From contig JAQTXB010000003.1 in assembly GCA_028688995.1 (NCBI GenBank), positions 204,000 to 267,999 of the forward strand: 64,000 nt of DNA, given 5' to 3'. Shown here piece by piece: positions 7,421 through 17,078 of this stretch; within the stretch, counting starts at the first letter, position 1, and the number at the start of each line of letters is the position of its first letter. This stretch comes from Aliarcobacter sp. Its GTDB lineage: Bacteria > Campylobacterota > Campylobacteria > Campylobacterales > Arcobacteraceae. The notes beneath the pieces are model-generated. The model was given only the letters and a program-made list of their open reading frames with translations, had not been told where the DNA came from and did no database searches. The position numbers were made by a program, and so were the translations under genes.

Positions 7421-10371
7421 GAGAGCAAGTAGCAGAACTTTTAGCTAATAAAAAAGATTTATTAACAATTACCTATTTTAAACTTCAAAAATTATTTGAA
7501 AAAAAGTATGGAATAAATACAGTAGTTCTTATGGAAATAGGAACTTTTTTTGAAGTTTATGAGGTAAATAATGATGAAGAAAAAATAGGAAAAGCAAAAG
7601 AGATTGCAGAACTTTTAAATATTCAGCTTACTAGAAAAAATAAAGCAATTTTGGAAAACTCAAAAGAGAATCCAATTATGGCTGGAGTTCCTGCAATTTC
7701 ACTTGAAAAACATTTAGCTAGAATTATTGCTGAGCAAAAATATACAGTTGTTTTAATCAAACAAAAGGGAATCCCACCAAATGTTACGAGATATTTGGAC
7801 ACGGTTGTAAGCCCTGGAACGAATTTTGATTTTGTACTTGACCAAGATGAAAATAATATTACTTCCCTTTTAATTGACCAAATTAGAGGAATTTATCTTG
7901 TTGGTTATAGTGCTATTGATGTAACAACTGGAAAGTGTTATTACAATGAGATTCATGGAACAAGCGAAGATAAATTTTTCGCTTTAGATGAAGTATTTAA
8001 TTATATGAATATGCACAAAACAAATGAAATAATTGTTAGTTTTGCAGATAAAAATATAAACCAAAAAGAGGTTATTGATTATTTAGAACTCTCTTTAAAA
8101 ACTTTTCATATTGGACATTTTAGACCAAAAATCTCTTATCAAAATGAGTTATTTAAAAATGTATTTAATATTCAATCACTTTTAACATCAATTGAACATC
8201 TTGATATGGAAAGAGTTCCACTTAGTACGGAATCCCTTGCAGTATTAATTGATTTTGTAATAGGACATGATTCAAATATTGTTCAAAAACTCTCACATCC
8301 ACAAAAACTTGATGTTAGCAGATATATTTATTTGGGAAACAATGCCTTAGAGCAACTAAATGTAATAGAAACAACACACAATCCAAGCTTAATAAAACTA
8401 ATAAACAATACTTCAACAGCAATGGGAAAAAGACTTTTAAAAGAAAGACTTACTCATCCTGTAAAAGATAGCAAAGAAATTTTACGAAGACTTGCCCTTT
8501 CAAAAGAGTTGTATGATTATCACGCTCCAATTGAAAATGAGTTGGCAAATATTTATGATATTGAAAGACTCACACGTAGAATAAAACTTAATCGTCTTCA
8601 TCCTTTTGAGTTAAATTACTTATATGATTCACTTTTAAGTATCAAAGAAGTTGTAACTTTTATGGAGAATTATAAGTTTATAACTCCACCTTGTTCAAGT
8701 GCTGATTTAACGCTTTTTATTCAATCTATTGATTCAACATTTGATTTAAGTATTAGTGGAAAATATATGCTAAAAGATGTTGAAGTAAATATGATAAGTG
8801 AGGGAATAAATACCCAAATTGATGAATTAAATATTCAAAATGAGATTTTATATTCAAAACTAGAAATCTTACAAAAACATATATTATCTTATATAAAATC
8901 TGATGATTCAAATTTTGTTGGAATAAATAGACTTGATAAAGAGGGATTTTTTATAACTTTAACAAAAAATAGATTTAATTCAATCAAAGAAGAGTTATTA
9001 AATTCTCACTTGATTGTAGATGATGAATTATATTTATTCAAAGATTTTGCAGTTAGAGTTCAAACAAACTCTGTGAAGATATTTTGTAAATTAACAGAAG
9101 ATATTTCAGATAAATATGTGCATAATTTACGAAAAATAATAGAGTTAAATAAACTTGTATTTAAAGAAAAGATTCTTGAATTTGAGAAAAAATTTGCAAA
9201 TTTACTTGAAGAGTTAGTGCAATTTATTGCAGAAGTTGACTTAACAGTTTCAAATATAAAAACAGCAAAAAAATACAATTACTCTTGTCCAAAAATAGTA
9301 AAAACAAAAGATAATGAAAACTTTTTAGAACTTATTGATTTACGACATCCAATAATTGAAGCAAATGAAGACCAAGGTATTTATGTTCCAAATGATATTA
9401 TTTTAGGAGAACTTAGCCTTGCTTCAAAAGAGTATAAAGATAATGTAATTATCAAAAATTCAAATCCTATAAATATGTTTGATAATAAAATGCATGGAGT
9501 TTTACTTTATGGAATAAACTCATCAGGTAAATCTTCACTAATGAAAGCAATTGGAATTTCTGTAATCATGGCACAAGCAGGATTTTATGTACCATGTAAA
9601 TCTATGAGATTTTCTATTTTTGATGCGGTTTACACTAGAATTTCAGGAGCTGATAATATTGCAAAAGGTTTATCTTCATTTGCCGTTGAGATGTTGGAGT
9701 TAAAAAATATCTTTAATCGAGCTAGTAAAAACTCACTTATTTTAGGTGATGAAATCTCTCATAGTACAGAAACTATGAGTGGATTAAGTATTGTTGCTAG
9801 CTCAATTCTAAAACTTTCAAAACTAGAAGCTATTTTTGTTTTTGCAACACATTTACATCAACTTCCAGAAATTGAAGAGATTCAAAAACTAAAAAATATT
9901 ATTGCACTTCATTTATCTGTTATGTATAAAGATGATGAAGATAAACTTATTTTTGATAGAAAGTTAGCCTATGGAAGTGGTTCATCTATGTATGGTTTAG
10001 AGTATGCAAAATCACTTCACATGGATAAAGAGTTTTTATCTGTTGCAAATGAAATAAGAAAAAAATTAACTGATGATTACTCTTCAATTGAAAGATTGTC
10101 ACAAAGAAAAACTTCAAAATACAATAATAATGTATTCGCCTCAACTTGTATAATTTGTGGACGAGCATGTGATGATGTTCATCATATAAAAGAACAAGCA
10201 AGGGCAAATAAAGATGGCTTCATTGGACATATAAATGCAAATCATAAATATAATTTAGTTCCTTTATGTAAAGAACATCATAAAATGGTACATGATGGAA
10301 CTATAAATGTAAATGGTTTTGTTTCAACTTCTAAAGGTTTAGAGTTACATTATACGATGGTGGAAAAGTAA
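7417..10371 (+). CDS. mutS7: MutS7-type mismatch-repair protein with C-terminal HNH nuclease
   Basis: The protein is 984 aa. The N-terminus has the mismatch-recognition element (VVLMEIGTFFEVYE), then core/clamp domains and the ABC-type ATPase with Walker A GINSSGKSS near residue 700 and ILGDEISHSTE as Walker B. The last about 75 residues form a zinc/HNH nuclease module: CIICGRACDDVHHIKEQA, N-containing middle, then LVPLCKEHHKMVHDG. A MutS core fused to HNH is the described MutS7 subfamily, found in epsilon-proteobacteria, some giant viruses and octocoral mitochondria. The fusion could recognise and nick without MutL. The start is GTG at 7417 (GTGA overlap with the previous stop), with AGGAG at 7402-7406. 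Confidence 0.92.
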   Translation: MREQVAELLANKKDLLTITYFKLQKLFEKKYGINTVVLMEIGTFFEVYEVNNDEEKIGKAKEIAELLNIQLTRKNKAILENSKENPIMAGVPAISLEKHLARIIAEQKYTVVLIKQKGIPPNVTRYLDTVVSPGTNFDFVLDQDENNITSLLIDQIRGIYLVGYSAIDVTTGKCYYNEIHGTSEDKFFALDEVFNYMNMHKTNEIIVSFADKNINQKEVIDYLELSLKTFHIGHFRPKISYQNELFKNVFNIQSLLTSIEHLDMERVPLSTESLAVLIDFVIGHDSNIVQKLSHPQKLDVSRYIYLGNNALEQLNVIETTHNPSLIKLINNTSTAMGKRLLKERLTHPVKDSKEILRRLALSKELYDYHAPIENELANIYDIERLTRRIKLNRLHPFELNYLYDSLLSIKEVVTFMENYKFITPPCSSADLTLFIQSIDSTFDLSISGKYMLKDVEVNMISEGINTQIDELNIQNEILYSKLEILQKHILSYIKSDDSNFVGINRLDKEGFFITLTKNRFNSIKEELLNSHLIVDDELYLFKDFAVRVQTNSVKIFCKLTEDISDKYVHNLRKIIELNKLVFKEKILEFEKKFANLLEELVQFIAEVDLTVSNIKTAKKYNYSCPKIVKTKDNENFLELIDLRHPIIEANEDQGIYVPNDIILGELSLASKEYKDNVIIKNSNPINMFDNKMHGVLLYGINSSGKSSLMKAIGISVIMAQAGFYVPCKSMRFSIFDAVYTRISGADNIAKGLSSFAVEMLELKNIFNRASKNSLILGDEISHSTETMSGLSIVASSILKLSKLEAIFVFATHLHQLPEIEEIQKLKNIIALHLSVMYKDDEDKLIFDRKLAYGSGSSMYGLEYAKSLHMDKEFLSVANEIRKKLTDDYSSIERLSQRKTSKYNNNVFASTCIICGRACDDVHHIKEQARANKDGFIGHINANHKYNLVPLCKEHHKMVHDGTINVNGFVSTSKGLELHYTMVEK

Positions 10372-10372
10372 A

Positions 10373-11209
10373 TTAAATAGTATGTAAAAAGCTATTATTT
10401 ATTTTTGATAATCCTATAAATTGAGCATATTCTTCTGCTTCAAAAAGAAAATTTTTTGGAGTTTTTGAAGTAAAACTTTTAAATTCTTTAATAAAATGAG
10501 ATTGATCTGTATAGTTATTTTTTTGTGCAATATGTGCAAATTTCATATCTTCAGAGTTATATCTATATTCAGTTAGTACATTGTAGAATCTTGCTATTTT
10601 ACTTATTTCTTTTGGGGATAATCCTGTAAATTCTTTTACTTTTCTTTGAATTTGTCTTATTGATAATTTTTGTTCATAGAAAAAATTATCAAGATTTCCT
10701 TTTTTATATAAATCAGATAATCCTATTATTAAACTATCTTTTTGAAAATCTTTTTTATAAAAAAGTTCAGTAAAGTAATTATTTAATAGTTTAATCATTA
10801 AATATTTATTATTAAGACAAGAGAATAATTGCCCAATTATTGAGTAGTCAAAATTTAACGAAAGCTCTTTTATATCATAAAATTTCAATTCTAACTTTTC
10901 TACAGGAATATTAAATAGTTTTGTAAAAATTCCTGGTTTTAATTGTATATCAATAATACAGCTATCTTTTGAAATATGAGTCTTATGAAATTTAGAAATA
11001 GGTGGAACTACATATATTCCTTTTGCCACAGTTGAATTATATTCTTCAACATACATATCACCTTTTAATATAAAAAGAATAGTAGCGCAACCATCTGGTA
11101 AAATTAGTTTTGATTGGATTGGGTCATTAATATCACTTTCCATAAACCAAAATACTTTTATCCAATCTTGTAAAATTGTGCTTGGTAAATACATTTTAGA
11201 TGTAATCAC
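10373..11209 (-). CDS. qhpR: AraC-family regulator QhpR, copy 1
   Basis: This 278-aa protein has a DUF6597-like N-terminal region (LPSTILQDWIKVFWFME) and an AraC helix-turn-helix C-terminus (SIRQIQRKVKEFTGLSPKEISKIARFY ... SHFIKEFKSFTSKTPKNF). In Paracoccus, QhpR is the AraC-type activator of the qhp operon in response to n-alkylamines. Here it is divergent from the porin and the first QHNDH set, the usual arrangement for a local activator. It is clearly paralogous to the regulator at 17068-17871. It ends 1 nt from the convergent MutS7 gene. Confidence 0.85.
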   Translation of the reverse strand: MITSKMYLPSTILQDWIKVFWFMESDINDPIQSKLILPDGCATILFILKGDMYVEEYNSTVAKGIYVVPPISKFHKTHISKDSCIIDIQLKPGIFTKLFNIPVEKLELKFYDIKELSLNFDYSIIGQLFSCLNNKYLMIKLLNNYFTELFYKKDFQKDSLIIGLSDLYKKGNLDNFFYEQKLSIRQIQRKVKEFTGLSPKEISKIARFYNVLTEYRYNSEDMKFAHIAQKNNYTDQSHFIKEFKSFTSKTPKNFLFEAEEYAQFIGLSKINNSFLHTI

Positions 11210-11268
11210 TCACACTCCTCTTTTTAACGAATTGTAACATCTATAAATATTTCATAGCTCTATAAAGA

Positions 11269-11283
11269 GTATATTTTATATAC
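11269..11283. promoter_or_regulatory. Palindrome GTATAT-TTT-ATATAC upstream of porin
   Basis: A perfect 6-3-6 palindrome in the qhpR1/porin divergent region. Its reverse complement is identical to the core of the palindrome at 37223-37239 upstream of the second porin. It is likely an operator for a shared but unidentified regulator. Confidence 0.45.
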
Positions 11284-11310
11284 AACATATATGTTCTATT
11301 ATCTAATATC

Positions 11311-11327
11311 TGTCGTTTTTTTACAAT
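11311..11327 (+). promoter_or_regulatory. Conserved qhp promoter element TGTCGYTTTTTTACWAT (porin)
   Basis: The sequence is TGTCGTTTTTTTACAAT. The same 17-nt pattern occurs at 12494-12510 and 17966-17982, each upstream of a QHNDH structural gene. TACAAT at its right end can serve as a -10 hexamer. The TGTCG block lies where an AraC-family activator commonly contacts DNA, so this is a candidate QhpR-dependent promoter for the porin. Confidence 0.6.
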
Positions 11328-11381
11328 AAACAATTTCTACTACTTTATATTATTACATTAATCAAAATTTTAGGAGAAAGA

Positions 11382-12449
11382 ATGAAAAAAAAGTATATTA
11401 GTGCAGGAGTAGCATCTTTGATAATTGGATTGTCTTTAAATGCACAAACAATTAATGAAAATATGAGTGCAGATGTGGAATTAGGATTCTTAAATAAACA
11501 ATATGATTCACCAAGTGATGATAAAAACTTTAGTACAGGAATTGTTAATTTAACTTTAGAAAATAAATTTAATGATGAGTTAAAAGTAAATTTAGGATTT
11601 AGAACTAATCAAAAATTATACCAAACTGATAATTATTATGATGATACTCATAAAGAGACTTCAATACTTTATGATGGAAATATCACTTATGAAAATGATT
11701 TAGTAAATGTAATTGTAGGTAGACAATGGATTGATATGGAGTGGCTTGGATATATCCATGAAGCAGCACTTGCAACTCTAAAAACTATACCTGATACCTT
11801 AGTTACTGTTGGATATACAAGTAGAATTAGTTTTACTGATGAGGATGAAATAGGAACTTTTAATAAAGATTTTGGAGATGCTGGTGCGTATATATTTAAT
11901 ACAAATTATCAAGGAATTAAAGATACATCAACAGAATTATTTTATCTTGATGCACCAGATTTATTTAATGCATATGGTTTGAAATTAGATTATACAAACA
12001 GTATATTTGGTTTAACTGGAAGATATGCTCAAACAAATGAACAAAATTCAAATGTTGATGGAGATGTATATCATTTTGAGGGACGATACACAATCTCTGA
12101 TTTAAATTTAAAAGCTGGATATTTAGTAACTGATAAAGATGGAGGAGCTGGAAGCCTTAGAAAATTAGGTGGAAATTTAGTTCCATTTTTTGAAGAGGGG
12201 TATCAAATTTATGAAGTTGATGCAAAAACAGCATATTTTGGAGCAGATTATACATTTAATGACTTAGAGTTAATTGCTTTATATGGGCAAACTGATTATA
12301 GAAATAACCATGCAGATGAATTAAATCTAAAATTTAATTATCCAATAACAAGTAAATTAACATTATCTCCTGTTTACGCAAATATAAATTCTAATGAAAG
12401 TTCTTATGATTATGATATTTTTAAAACATATATCACATATAAATTTTAA
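11382..12449 (+). CDS. Outer-membrane porin associated with the QHNDH cluster
   Basis: The protein is 355 aa with a Sec signal peptide (residues about 1-21, cleaved after LNAQ/A-like site), alternating beta-strand pattern and C-terminal aromatic residue (YITYKF), as outer-membrane barrels require. It is paralogous to the porin at 37355-38461: both contain G-R-Q-x-I-D-x-E-W-L-G, then ...IPDT. It lies between qhpR1 and qhpA1 and shares the qhp promoter element, so it probably admits amines or releases products. This is inference from position. AGGAG lies just before the ATG. Confidence 0.85.
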   Translation: MKKKYISAGVASLIIGLSLNAQTINENMSADVELGFLNKQYDSPSDDKNFSTGIVNLTLENKFNDELKVNLGFRTNQKLYQTDNYYDDTHKETSILYDGNITYENDLVNVIVGRQWIDMEWLGYIHEAALATLKTIPDTLVTVGYTSRISFTDEDEIGTFNKDFGDAGAYIFNTNYQGIKDTSTELFYLDAPDLFNAYGLKLDYTNSIFGLTGRYAQTNEQNSNVDGDVYHFEGRYTISDLNLKAGYLVTDKDGGAGSLRKLGGNLVPFFEEGYQIYEVDAKTAYFGADYTFNDLELIALYGQTDYRNNHADELNLKFNYPITSKLTLSPVYANINSNESSYDYDIFKTYITYKF

Positions 12450-12493
12450 TTTGTATATTTAATAAACAAGAAAAATAAACAGAATATATAGAA

Positions 12494-12510
12494 TGTCGCT
12501 TTTTTACAAT
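12494..12510 (+). promoter_or_regulatory. Conserved qhp promoter element (qhpA1)
   Basis: The sequence is TGTCGCTTTTTTACAAT, matching the elements at 11311 and 17966. It lies 55 nt before the TTG start of qhpA1. A short AAAAAAAGC tract follows both qhpA elements, at a similar distance. Confidence 0.6.
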
Positions 12511-12565
12511 ATGAAAAAAAAGCAAAAGACTAAACTTACAACATATTTCAATAAAGGAGAATAAC

Positions 12566-14167
12566 TTGAATTATAAAAAGTTTTCTAAATTAGGATTAGG
12601 GGTACTATTATCATCAACAGTCTCTCTTTTTGCAGTTGATGCAAAAACAGGTTCAGAAATTATCAATACAAAATGTGTTGCCTGTCATACTGGAAATCTT
12701 GAAAAAGGTCTAAGTAGAATTTCTGATTTAAGAAAAACCCCAGAGGGTTGGTTGTTAAGTGTAAGCAGAATGCAAAATAGTCATGGTTTACAATTAACAA
12801 AAAGTGAAGAATCAGATGTAGTAAAATATTTATCTGATAATCAAGGTTTAACTCAAGATGAAATTAAACCTTTTAAATATATTCTTGAAAAAGAACCAAG
12901 TAAACATGAAATAAATGATAGTGAATTATTAACACAAATGTGTAATAGATGTCATTCAAATGCAAGAATTGGTCTTGAAAGAAGAACAAAAGATGAATGG
13001 GAAACACTTATCCATTTTCATATTGGACAATTTTCAAATATAGAAGCAAATGCAATGGCGAGAGACAGAGATTGGTTTGGAATCGCGACAAATCAAATTG
13101 TGCCAATGTTAGCTGAGAAATTTGGAAAAAATGAACAAGTTTGGAAAGATTATAAAAAATCTATTGCAAATTATAAACTTCCAACTAAATGGATAATGTC
13201 AGGACATACACCAGGTCTTGGTGATTTTAAAGCAACTTATAATCTTCAAAAAATATATGAAGATACTTATAAAGTTGTAATGAATAGTGAATATACAAAT
13301 GGTTTGAAATTTGAAGCAAAAGGTGAAGCTATTGTTTATAGTGGTGGAGAATTTAGAGCTAACTTAGTACAAAACAGTATTGAGTTTAAACAAGTTCTTC
13401 ACATTGATGCTAAAGAAAATATTCTTGAAGGAAGAATGTTTGAAACACTTCATAGTGAAAATGGAAGTACACTAAAAGCAGTTCCTTTAGATAAAAAAGA
13501 GCTAACAATTGCAGGAGTTTATCCAAGTGCAATAAAAGCTGATGCTAAAACAACTTTAACAATAGTTGGTTCGAACTTAGAAGGAGATGTTAAGTTACCA
13601 AAAGATATTAAATTACTTAAAACTTTAAAACACACAAGTAATGAAATTATATTAGAAGTTGAAACTTCAAAAGATTTAAAAACATCACAAAATAGTCTAG
13701 TTATAGGTAATAAAACTCTTAACAATAGTATTACATTATTTGACAAAGTGGATTATATGAATATTACACCTGATTATGCACTAGCAAGAATAGGTGGTGA
13801 AGATTATGAAAATATTCCTAAACAATATGCGACTTTTGAAGCAATTGGTTATTCAAATGGAGCTGATGGTATTAAAGGCACAAGTGATGATATTAATTTA
13901 GGAGTTCTTCCTGTTACTTGGAATTTGGATGATTTCAATGAAGAGACAAAAAATGACCATGACTTACAATATATGGGAAGTATCAATAGATACACTGGAA
14001 AATTTACTCCAAGTGAAGCTGGATTAAATCCAAAAAGAAAATCTTCAACAAATAATGTAGGAAAAGCAAGTGTAATTGCAACATATAAAGTTTTGGGAAA
14101 TGAAGTAGAAGCAAAAGCAGAATTAGTTTCAACTGTTCCAAAATATGTGAATCCACCAATAGATTAA
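12566..14167 (+). CDS. qhpA: Quinohemoprotein amine dehydrogenase alpha subunit, copy 1
   Basis: The alpha subunit carries two c-type hemes that pass electrons from the quinone cofactor of the gamma subunit to periplasmic acceptors. The 533-aa protein has a Sec signal peptide (about residues 1-23) and heme motifs CVACH (37-41) and CNRCH (126-130). The beta-rich C-terminal domains of this family follow. The start is TTG at 12566, placed 5 nt after AAGGAGA (12554-12560), and the second copy uses TTG in the same place. It begins the first A-D-C-B gene set and ends 4 nt before qhpD1. Confidence 0.95.
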   Translation: MNYKKFSKLGLGVLLSSTVSLFAVDAKTGSEIINTKCVACHTGNLEKGLSRISDLRKTPEGWLLSVSRMQNSHGLQLTKSEESDVVKYLSDNQGLTQDEIKPFKYILEKEPSKHEINDSELLTQMCNRCHSNARIGLERRTKDEWETLIHFHIGQFSNIEANAMARDRDWFGIATNQIVPMLAEKFGKNEQVWKDYKKSIANYKLPTKWIMSGHTPGLGDFKATYNLQKIYEDTYKVVMNSEYTNGLKFEAKGEAIVYSGGEFRANLVQNSIEFKQVLHIDAKENILEGRMFETLHSENGSTLKAVPLDKKELTIAGVYPSAIKADAKTTLTIVGSNLEGDVKLPKDIKLLKTLKHTSNEIILEVETSKDLKTSQNSLVIGNKTLNNSITLFDKVDYMNITPDYALARIGGEDYENIPKQYATFEAIGYSNGADGIKGTSDDINLGVLPVTWNLDDFNEETKNDHDLQYMGSINRYTGKFTPSEAGLNPKRKSSTNNVGKASVIATYKVLGNEVEAKAELVSTVPKYVNPPID

Positions 14168-14171
14168 TATT

Positions 14172-15557
14172 ATGACAAAATTAATGAATAATAAAAAATA
14201 TAACCTTCTAAGAATTAATTACAATATCTTAGAAGTGGATGGTAAAAAGTATATGTTTCATATACCAAGTTCATCAATATTTGAATTATCAGCTGAAAGT
14301 CTTTTAGTTTTAAATAAACTTGAAAATGATGAAGATATTGAGAGTTGTAACAGCGAGATTATTGAAGAATTTATTGATATGGAAATTATAGGTTCTTTTT
14401 TTAAGCAAAAAGAAAAAGATGTAAAGATTGAGAATTTCCCTGCAAAAGCATTAATTTTAAATGTAACTTCAGGGTGTAATCTTAGTTGCACATATTGCTA
14501 TAAAGAGGATTTAACATCTTTAAAGAATAGTGGGCAAATGACTTTTGAAATTGCAAAAGATGCAATAGATATGTTTTTTAAAGAATCACCATATTTAAAA
14601 GAGTATTCAATTACTTTTTTTGGTGGTGAACCAATAAGTAATTTACCTTTAATCAAAGAAATTATCTCTTATGCGAATAGTTTCTTTGGAGAAAAAGGTT
14701 TAAAAATTGGCTATTCAATGACAACAAATGCAACACTTTTAACAAAAAGTATTATTGAGTATTTATATGAAAATAGAGTTGATATTACAGTTAGTATGGA
14801 TGGACCAGAAGCATTACACAATAAAACAAGAGTTTTTGAAAATGGTAAGGGAAGTTACGAAAAAGTAGCAAAAAATGTAGCTTTATTATTATCAATTTAT
14901 AAAGACAGAGTCGTAGCAGCAAGAGTAACACTCACAAGAGGAGTTACAGATATATTAAAAATTTGGGATCATCTAAAAAATGATATTGGTTTCAAAGAGA
15001 TTGGTTTTGCTCCTGTAACTTCTGGTGAAAAAGAGTTTTTTAATTTAAGTGTTTTTGAACAACAAAAGGTTTTTGAAGAATTTAAAATTTTAGGTGAACA
15101 TTACATTCAAAATGCAATTAATGGAAAACTTAATGGTTTTTCAAATTTACATAGAACTGTAATTGATATTCACGAAGGAAGAAAGAAAAAACTACCTTGT
15201 GGAGCAGGAGTTGGACTTTTATCTGTTTCATATAAAGGTGATATAGATTTATGTCATAGATTTACAGGTTCTGATTTTCAATCTTTTGGAAATATAGAAC
15301 AAGGGCTTGATAAACCTGCCTTGTCTAAATTCCTAGAAAAAAGAGCTAATGAAAAAGATGGAAGTTGTCAAACATGTAGAGTTAGATATTTATGTGCGGG
15401 TGGTTGCTACCATGAGAGTTATATAAAATCAGGAAACCCTGAAAACTCAGTTTCACACTATTGTGATGATCTTAGATCATGGATTGATTATGCAATAACT
15501 GCATATATTAGAATAAAAAATTCTAACCCAGATTTTTTTAATAAATTTATAAAATAA
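14172..15557 (+). CDS. qhpD: Radical SAM thioether-forming maturase QhpD, copy 1
   Basis: QhpD uses S-adenosylmethionine to form intrapeptide Cys-to-Asp/Glu thioether bonds in the QhpC polypeptide. The 461-aa protein has the radical SAM cluster CNLSCTYC (Cys102, 106, 109) and a C-terminal SPASM-type Cys set (CGAG..., CHRF, then CQTCRVRYLCAGGC) for auxiliary Fe-S clusters. The N-terminal 90 residues are the peptide-recognition-like region typical of this family. A 141-bp tract (15131-15271) is identical in DNA to qhpD2. It lies directly between qhpA and its substrate gene qhpC. Confidence 0.95.
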   Translation: MTKLMNNKKYNLLRINYNILEVDGKKYMFHIPSSSIFELSAESLLVLNKLENDEDIESCNSEIIEEFIDMEIIGSFFKQKEKDVKIENFPAKALILNVTSGCNLSCTYCYKEDLTSLKNSGQMTFEIAKDAIDMFFKESPYLKEYSITFFGGEPISNLPLIKEIISYANSFFGEKGLKIGYSMTTNATLLTKSIIEYLYENRVDITVSMDGPEALHNKTRVFENGKGSYEKVAKNVALLLSIYKDRVVAARVTLTRGVTDILKIWDHLKNDIGFKEIGFAPVTSGEKEFFNLSVFEQQKVFEEFKILGEHYIQNAINGKLNGFSNLHRTVIDIHEGRKKKLPCGAGVGLLSVSYKGDIDLCHRFTGSDFQSFGNIEQGLDKPALSKFLEKRANEKDGSCQTCRVRYLCAGGCYHESYIKSGNPENSVSHYCDDLRSWIDYAITAYIRIKNSNPDFFNKFIK

Positions 15558-15568
15558 AAGGAGAAATG

Positions 15569-15889
15569 ATGAAACATTTTAAGCCAATGACACCAAAAGC
15601 AGAACTTTTAAGTGAAGCTATGAAAAATGGTAATAGTGAAGAAGTTATAGCAATGTCAAGTGTTGTAGGATGTACAACAACTTATGATCCTGGATGGGAA
15701 GTTGGATTTGATGGAGGTTTTGCAACACTTTGTCAACCAATGGAAGCTGATTTATATGGTTGCTCTGATTCTTGTTGGTGGCCAGCACAAGTTCCAGATA
15801 CAGGTTCAAGTTATCAATCTTGGACAGATAAAGCACCATCAAGTAAAGATAATTGGAGAGAGTTTGAAAATACTCACTCTAAGAAATAA
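15569..15889 (+). CDS. qhpC: QHNDH gamma subunit (CTQ-bearing), copy 1
   Basis: This 106-aa precursor of the catalytic subunit is taken from the second of two ATGs (15566, 15569). The second has the better spacing (5 nt) to AAGGAG and gives a leader of 28 residues ending IA before MSSVVGC, the leader length known for Paracoccus. In mature numbering Cys7/Glu16, Cys27/Asp33 and Cys41/Asp49 (thioether pairs) and Cys37/Trp43 (cysteine tryptophylquinone) all fall exactly in place. There is no Sec signal, consistent with export by QhpF. Every cross-linking residue is intact, so the gene looks functional. Confidence 0.97.
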   Translation: MKHFKPMTPKAELLSEAMKNGNSEEVIAMSSVVGCTTTYDPGWEVGFDGGFATLCQPMEADLYGCSDSCWWPAQVPDTGSSYQSWTDKAPSSKDNWREFENTHSKK

Positions 15890-15902
15890 TAGGAGTTAAA
15901 TT

Positions 15903-17027
15903 ATGATAAATAAAAAACTTACAAAAAAATGTTTTACACTACTGTCTTTTTCAATGATTTTCTCAATGGCTAATACAATAAGTGCAAATGAGATTAAATT
16001 AAAAGCAGATAATGACTATCTTGTTACTTCATCAAGACCTGGAAATATTCTTGTGGTTGATTTAAAAACAAATGAAGTTGTAAATAATTGTAAAACAGAT
16101 GAAAAATATAACCATGGAGTTTTATTATCTCCTGATTACAAAACAGCTTTTATTTTAGGTAATGGTTGGGAAGAAATAGGTGGATACAATATAGAAACTT
16201 GTAAAAAAGTATTTCATACTAATCTTTCAGCAGGGAATATTAAAGGTAAATCAACAGATGGTCTTGCAATTAGTAGTGATGGAAAAGAGTTATATGCCAC
16301 ATATAATAGAGTTGAACTAGGAAGTGATAGATATACAGTAAAAGACCCATATCTTTCAGTTTATAATATAAGTGATGGCTTAAATGCTAAACCTATAAAA
16401 AACATTACAATGCCAAGACAAATGTGTACAATAAGTGCTGCTGATAATGGAAAAATATATGGAACAGGTGCGCACTTTTATGAGATTGACCCAAAGGCTG
16501 GAACAGTTGAAATTGCAAAAAAAATGAGAGATTGGGATAGACCAGGATATAGTAATCCAGATTTCTTTTCGCCTTTTATTACGGGGCAAACGACAAAAGA
16601 GTATAGTATTCTTCACTCTGTATTTAAGTTTAAAGATGAAAAACAAAATATGGATGAAGCTACTCCTTATGTTGGAATCACAACAATTGATTTAACAGAT
16701 GGAAAAATAACTCAAAGTGAATTTACTATTTTTGAAACAATAATGTTTACAGCTATGCATAATCCTAAAGATAAAAATATACTTTATGGAGTTTTAAATG
16801 ATTTAAGTATGTTTGATTTAAAAAATAAAAAACTTTTAAAAAGAGTTCCTGTTGATCATACTTATTATAATGTTGCAGTTTCTCCTGATGGAGAAAAAGT
16901 TTATACAGGTTCAACACTAAATGATATTTCAATTTATGATGCTAAAACATTAGATAAATTAGGAAATATTCAATTACCAGAAGGTGATATGGGTGGAGGT
17001 TCTCTTCAAATTTTCCATAATATTTAA
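15903..17027 (+). CDS. qhpB: QHNDH beta subunit, copy 1
   Basis: The protein is 374 aa with a Sec signal peptide (hydrophobic residues about 11-25, then ANTISA/NE). The mature part is a seven-bladed beta-propeller of YVTN-like repeats, seen as recurring LSPDYKTAFILG, ISSDGKELYATY and VSPDGEKVYTG motifs. In the crystal structures of the family it packs against alpha and gamma and shapes the amine site. It ends the first structural set. A convergent terminator separates it from qhpR2. Confidence 0.93.
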   Translation: MINKKLTKKCFTLLSFSMIFSMANTISANEIKLKADNDYLVTSSRPGNILVVDLKTNEVVNNCKTDEKYNHGVLLSPDYKTAFILGNGWEEIGGYNIETCKKVFHTNLSAGNIKGKSTDGLAISSDGKELYATYNRVELGSDRYTVKDPYLSVYNISDGLNAKPIKNITMPRQMCTISAADNGKIYGTGAHFYEIDPKAGTVEIAKKMRDWDRPGYSNPDFFSPFITGQTTKEYSILHSVFKFKDEKQNMDEATPYVGITTIDLTDGKITQSEFTIFETIMFTAMHNPKDKNILYGVLNDLSMFDLKNKKLLKRVPVDHTYYNVAVSPDGEKVYTGSTLNDISIYDAKTLDKLGNIQLPEGDMGGGSLQIFHNI

Positions 17028-17053
17028 TATAAATAATATGGTAAAAAAGTATG

Positions 17054-17078
17054 TCTTCTCTTAAAATCTAAGAGAAGA
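17054..17078 (-). terminator. Terminator hairpin between qhpB1 and qhpR2
   Basis: Perfect 10-bp stem (17054-17063 with 17069-17078). On the minus strand it is followed by ACTTTTTTAC, so it ends qhpR2 transcription; it includes the qhpR2 stop codon. It may also stop qhpB1 read-through. Confidence 0.65.

Noticed and set aside
15645..15899. Overlapping open frames across qhpC1 on both strands
   Set aside because: QhpC in the reported frame has all cross-linking residues; the others are shadows with no known motif or start signal.
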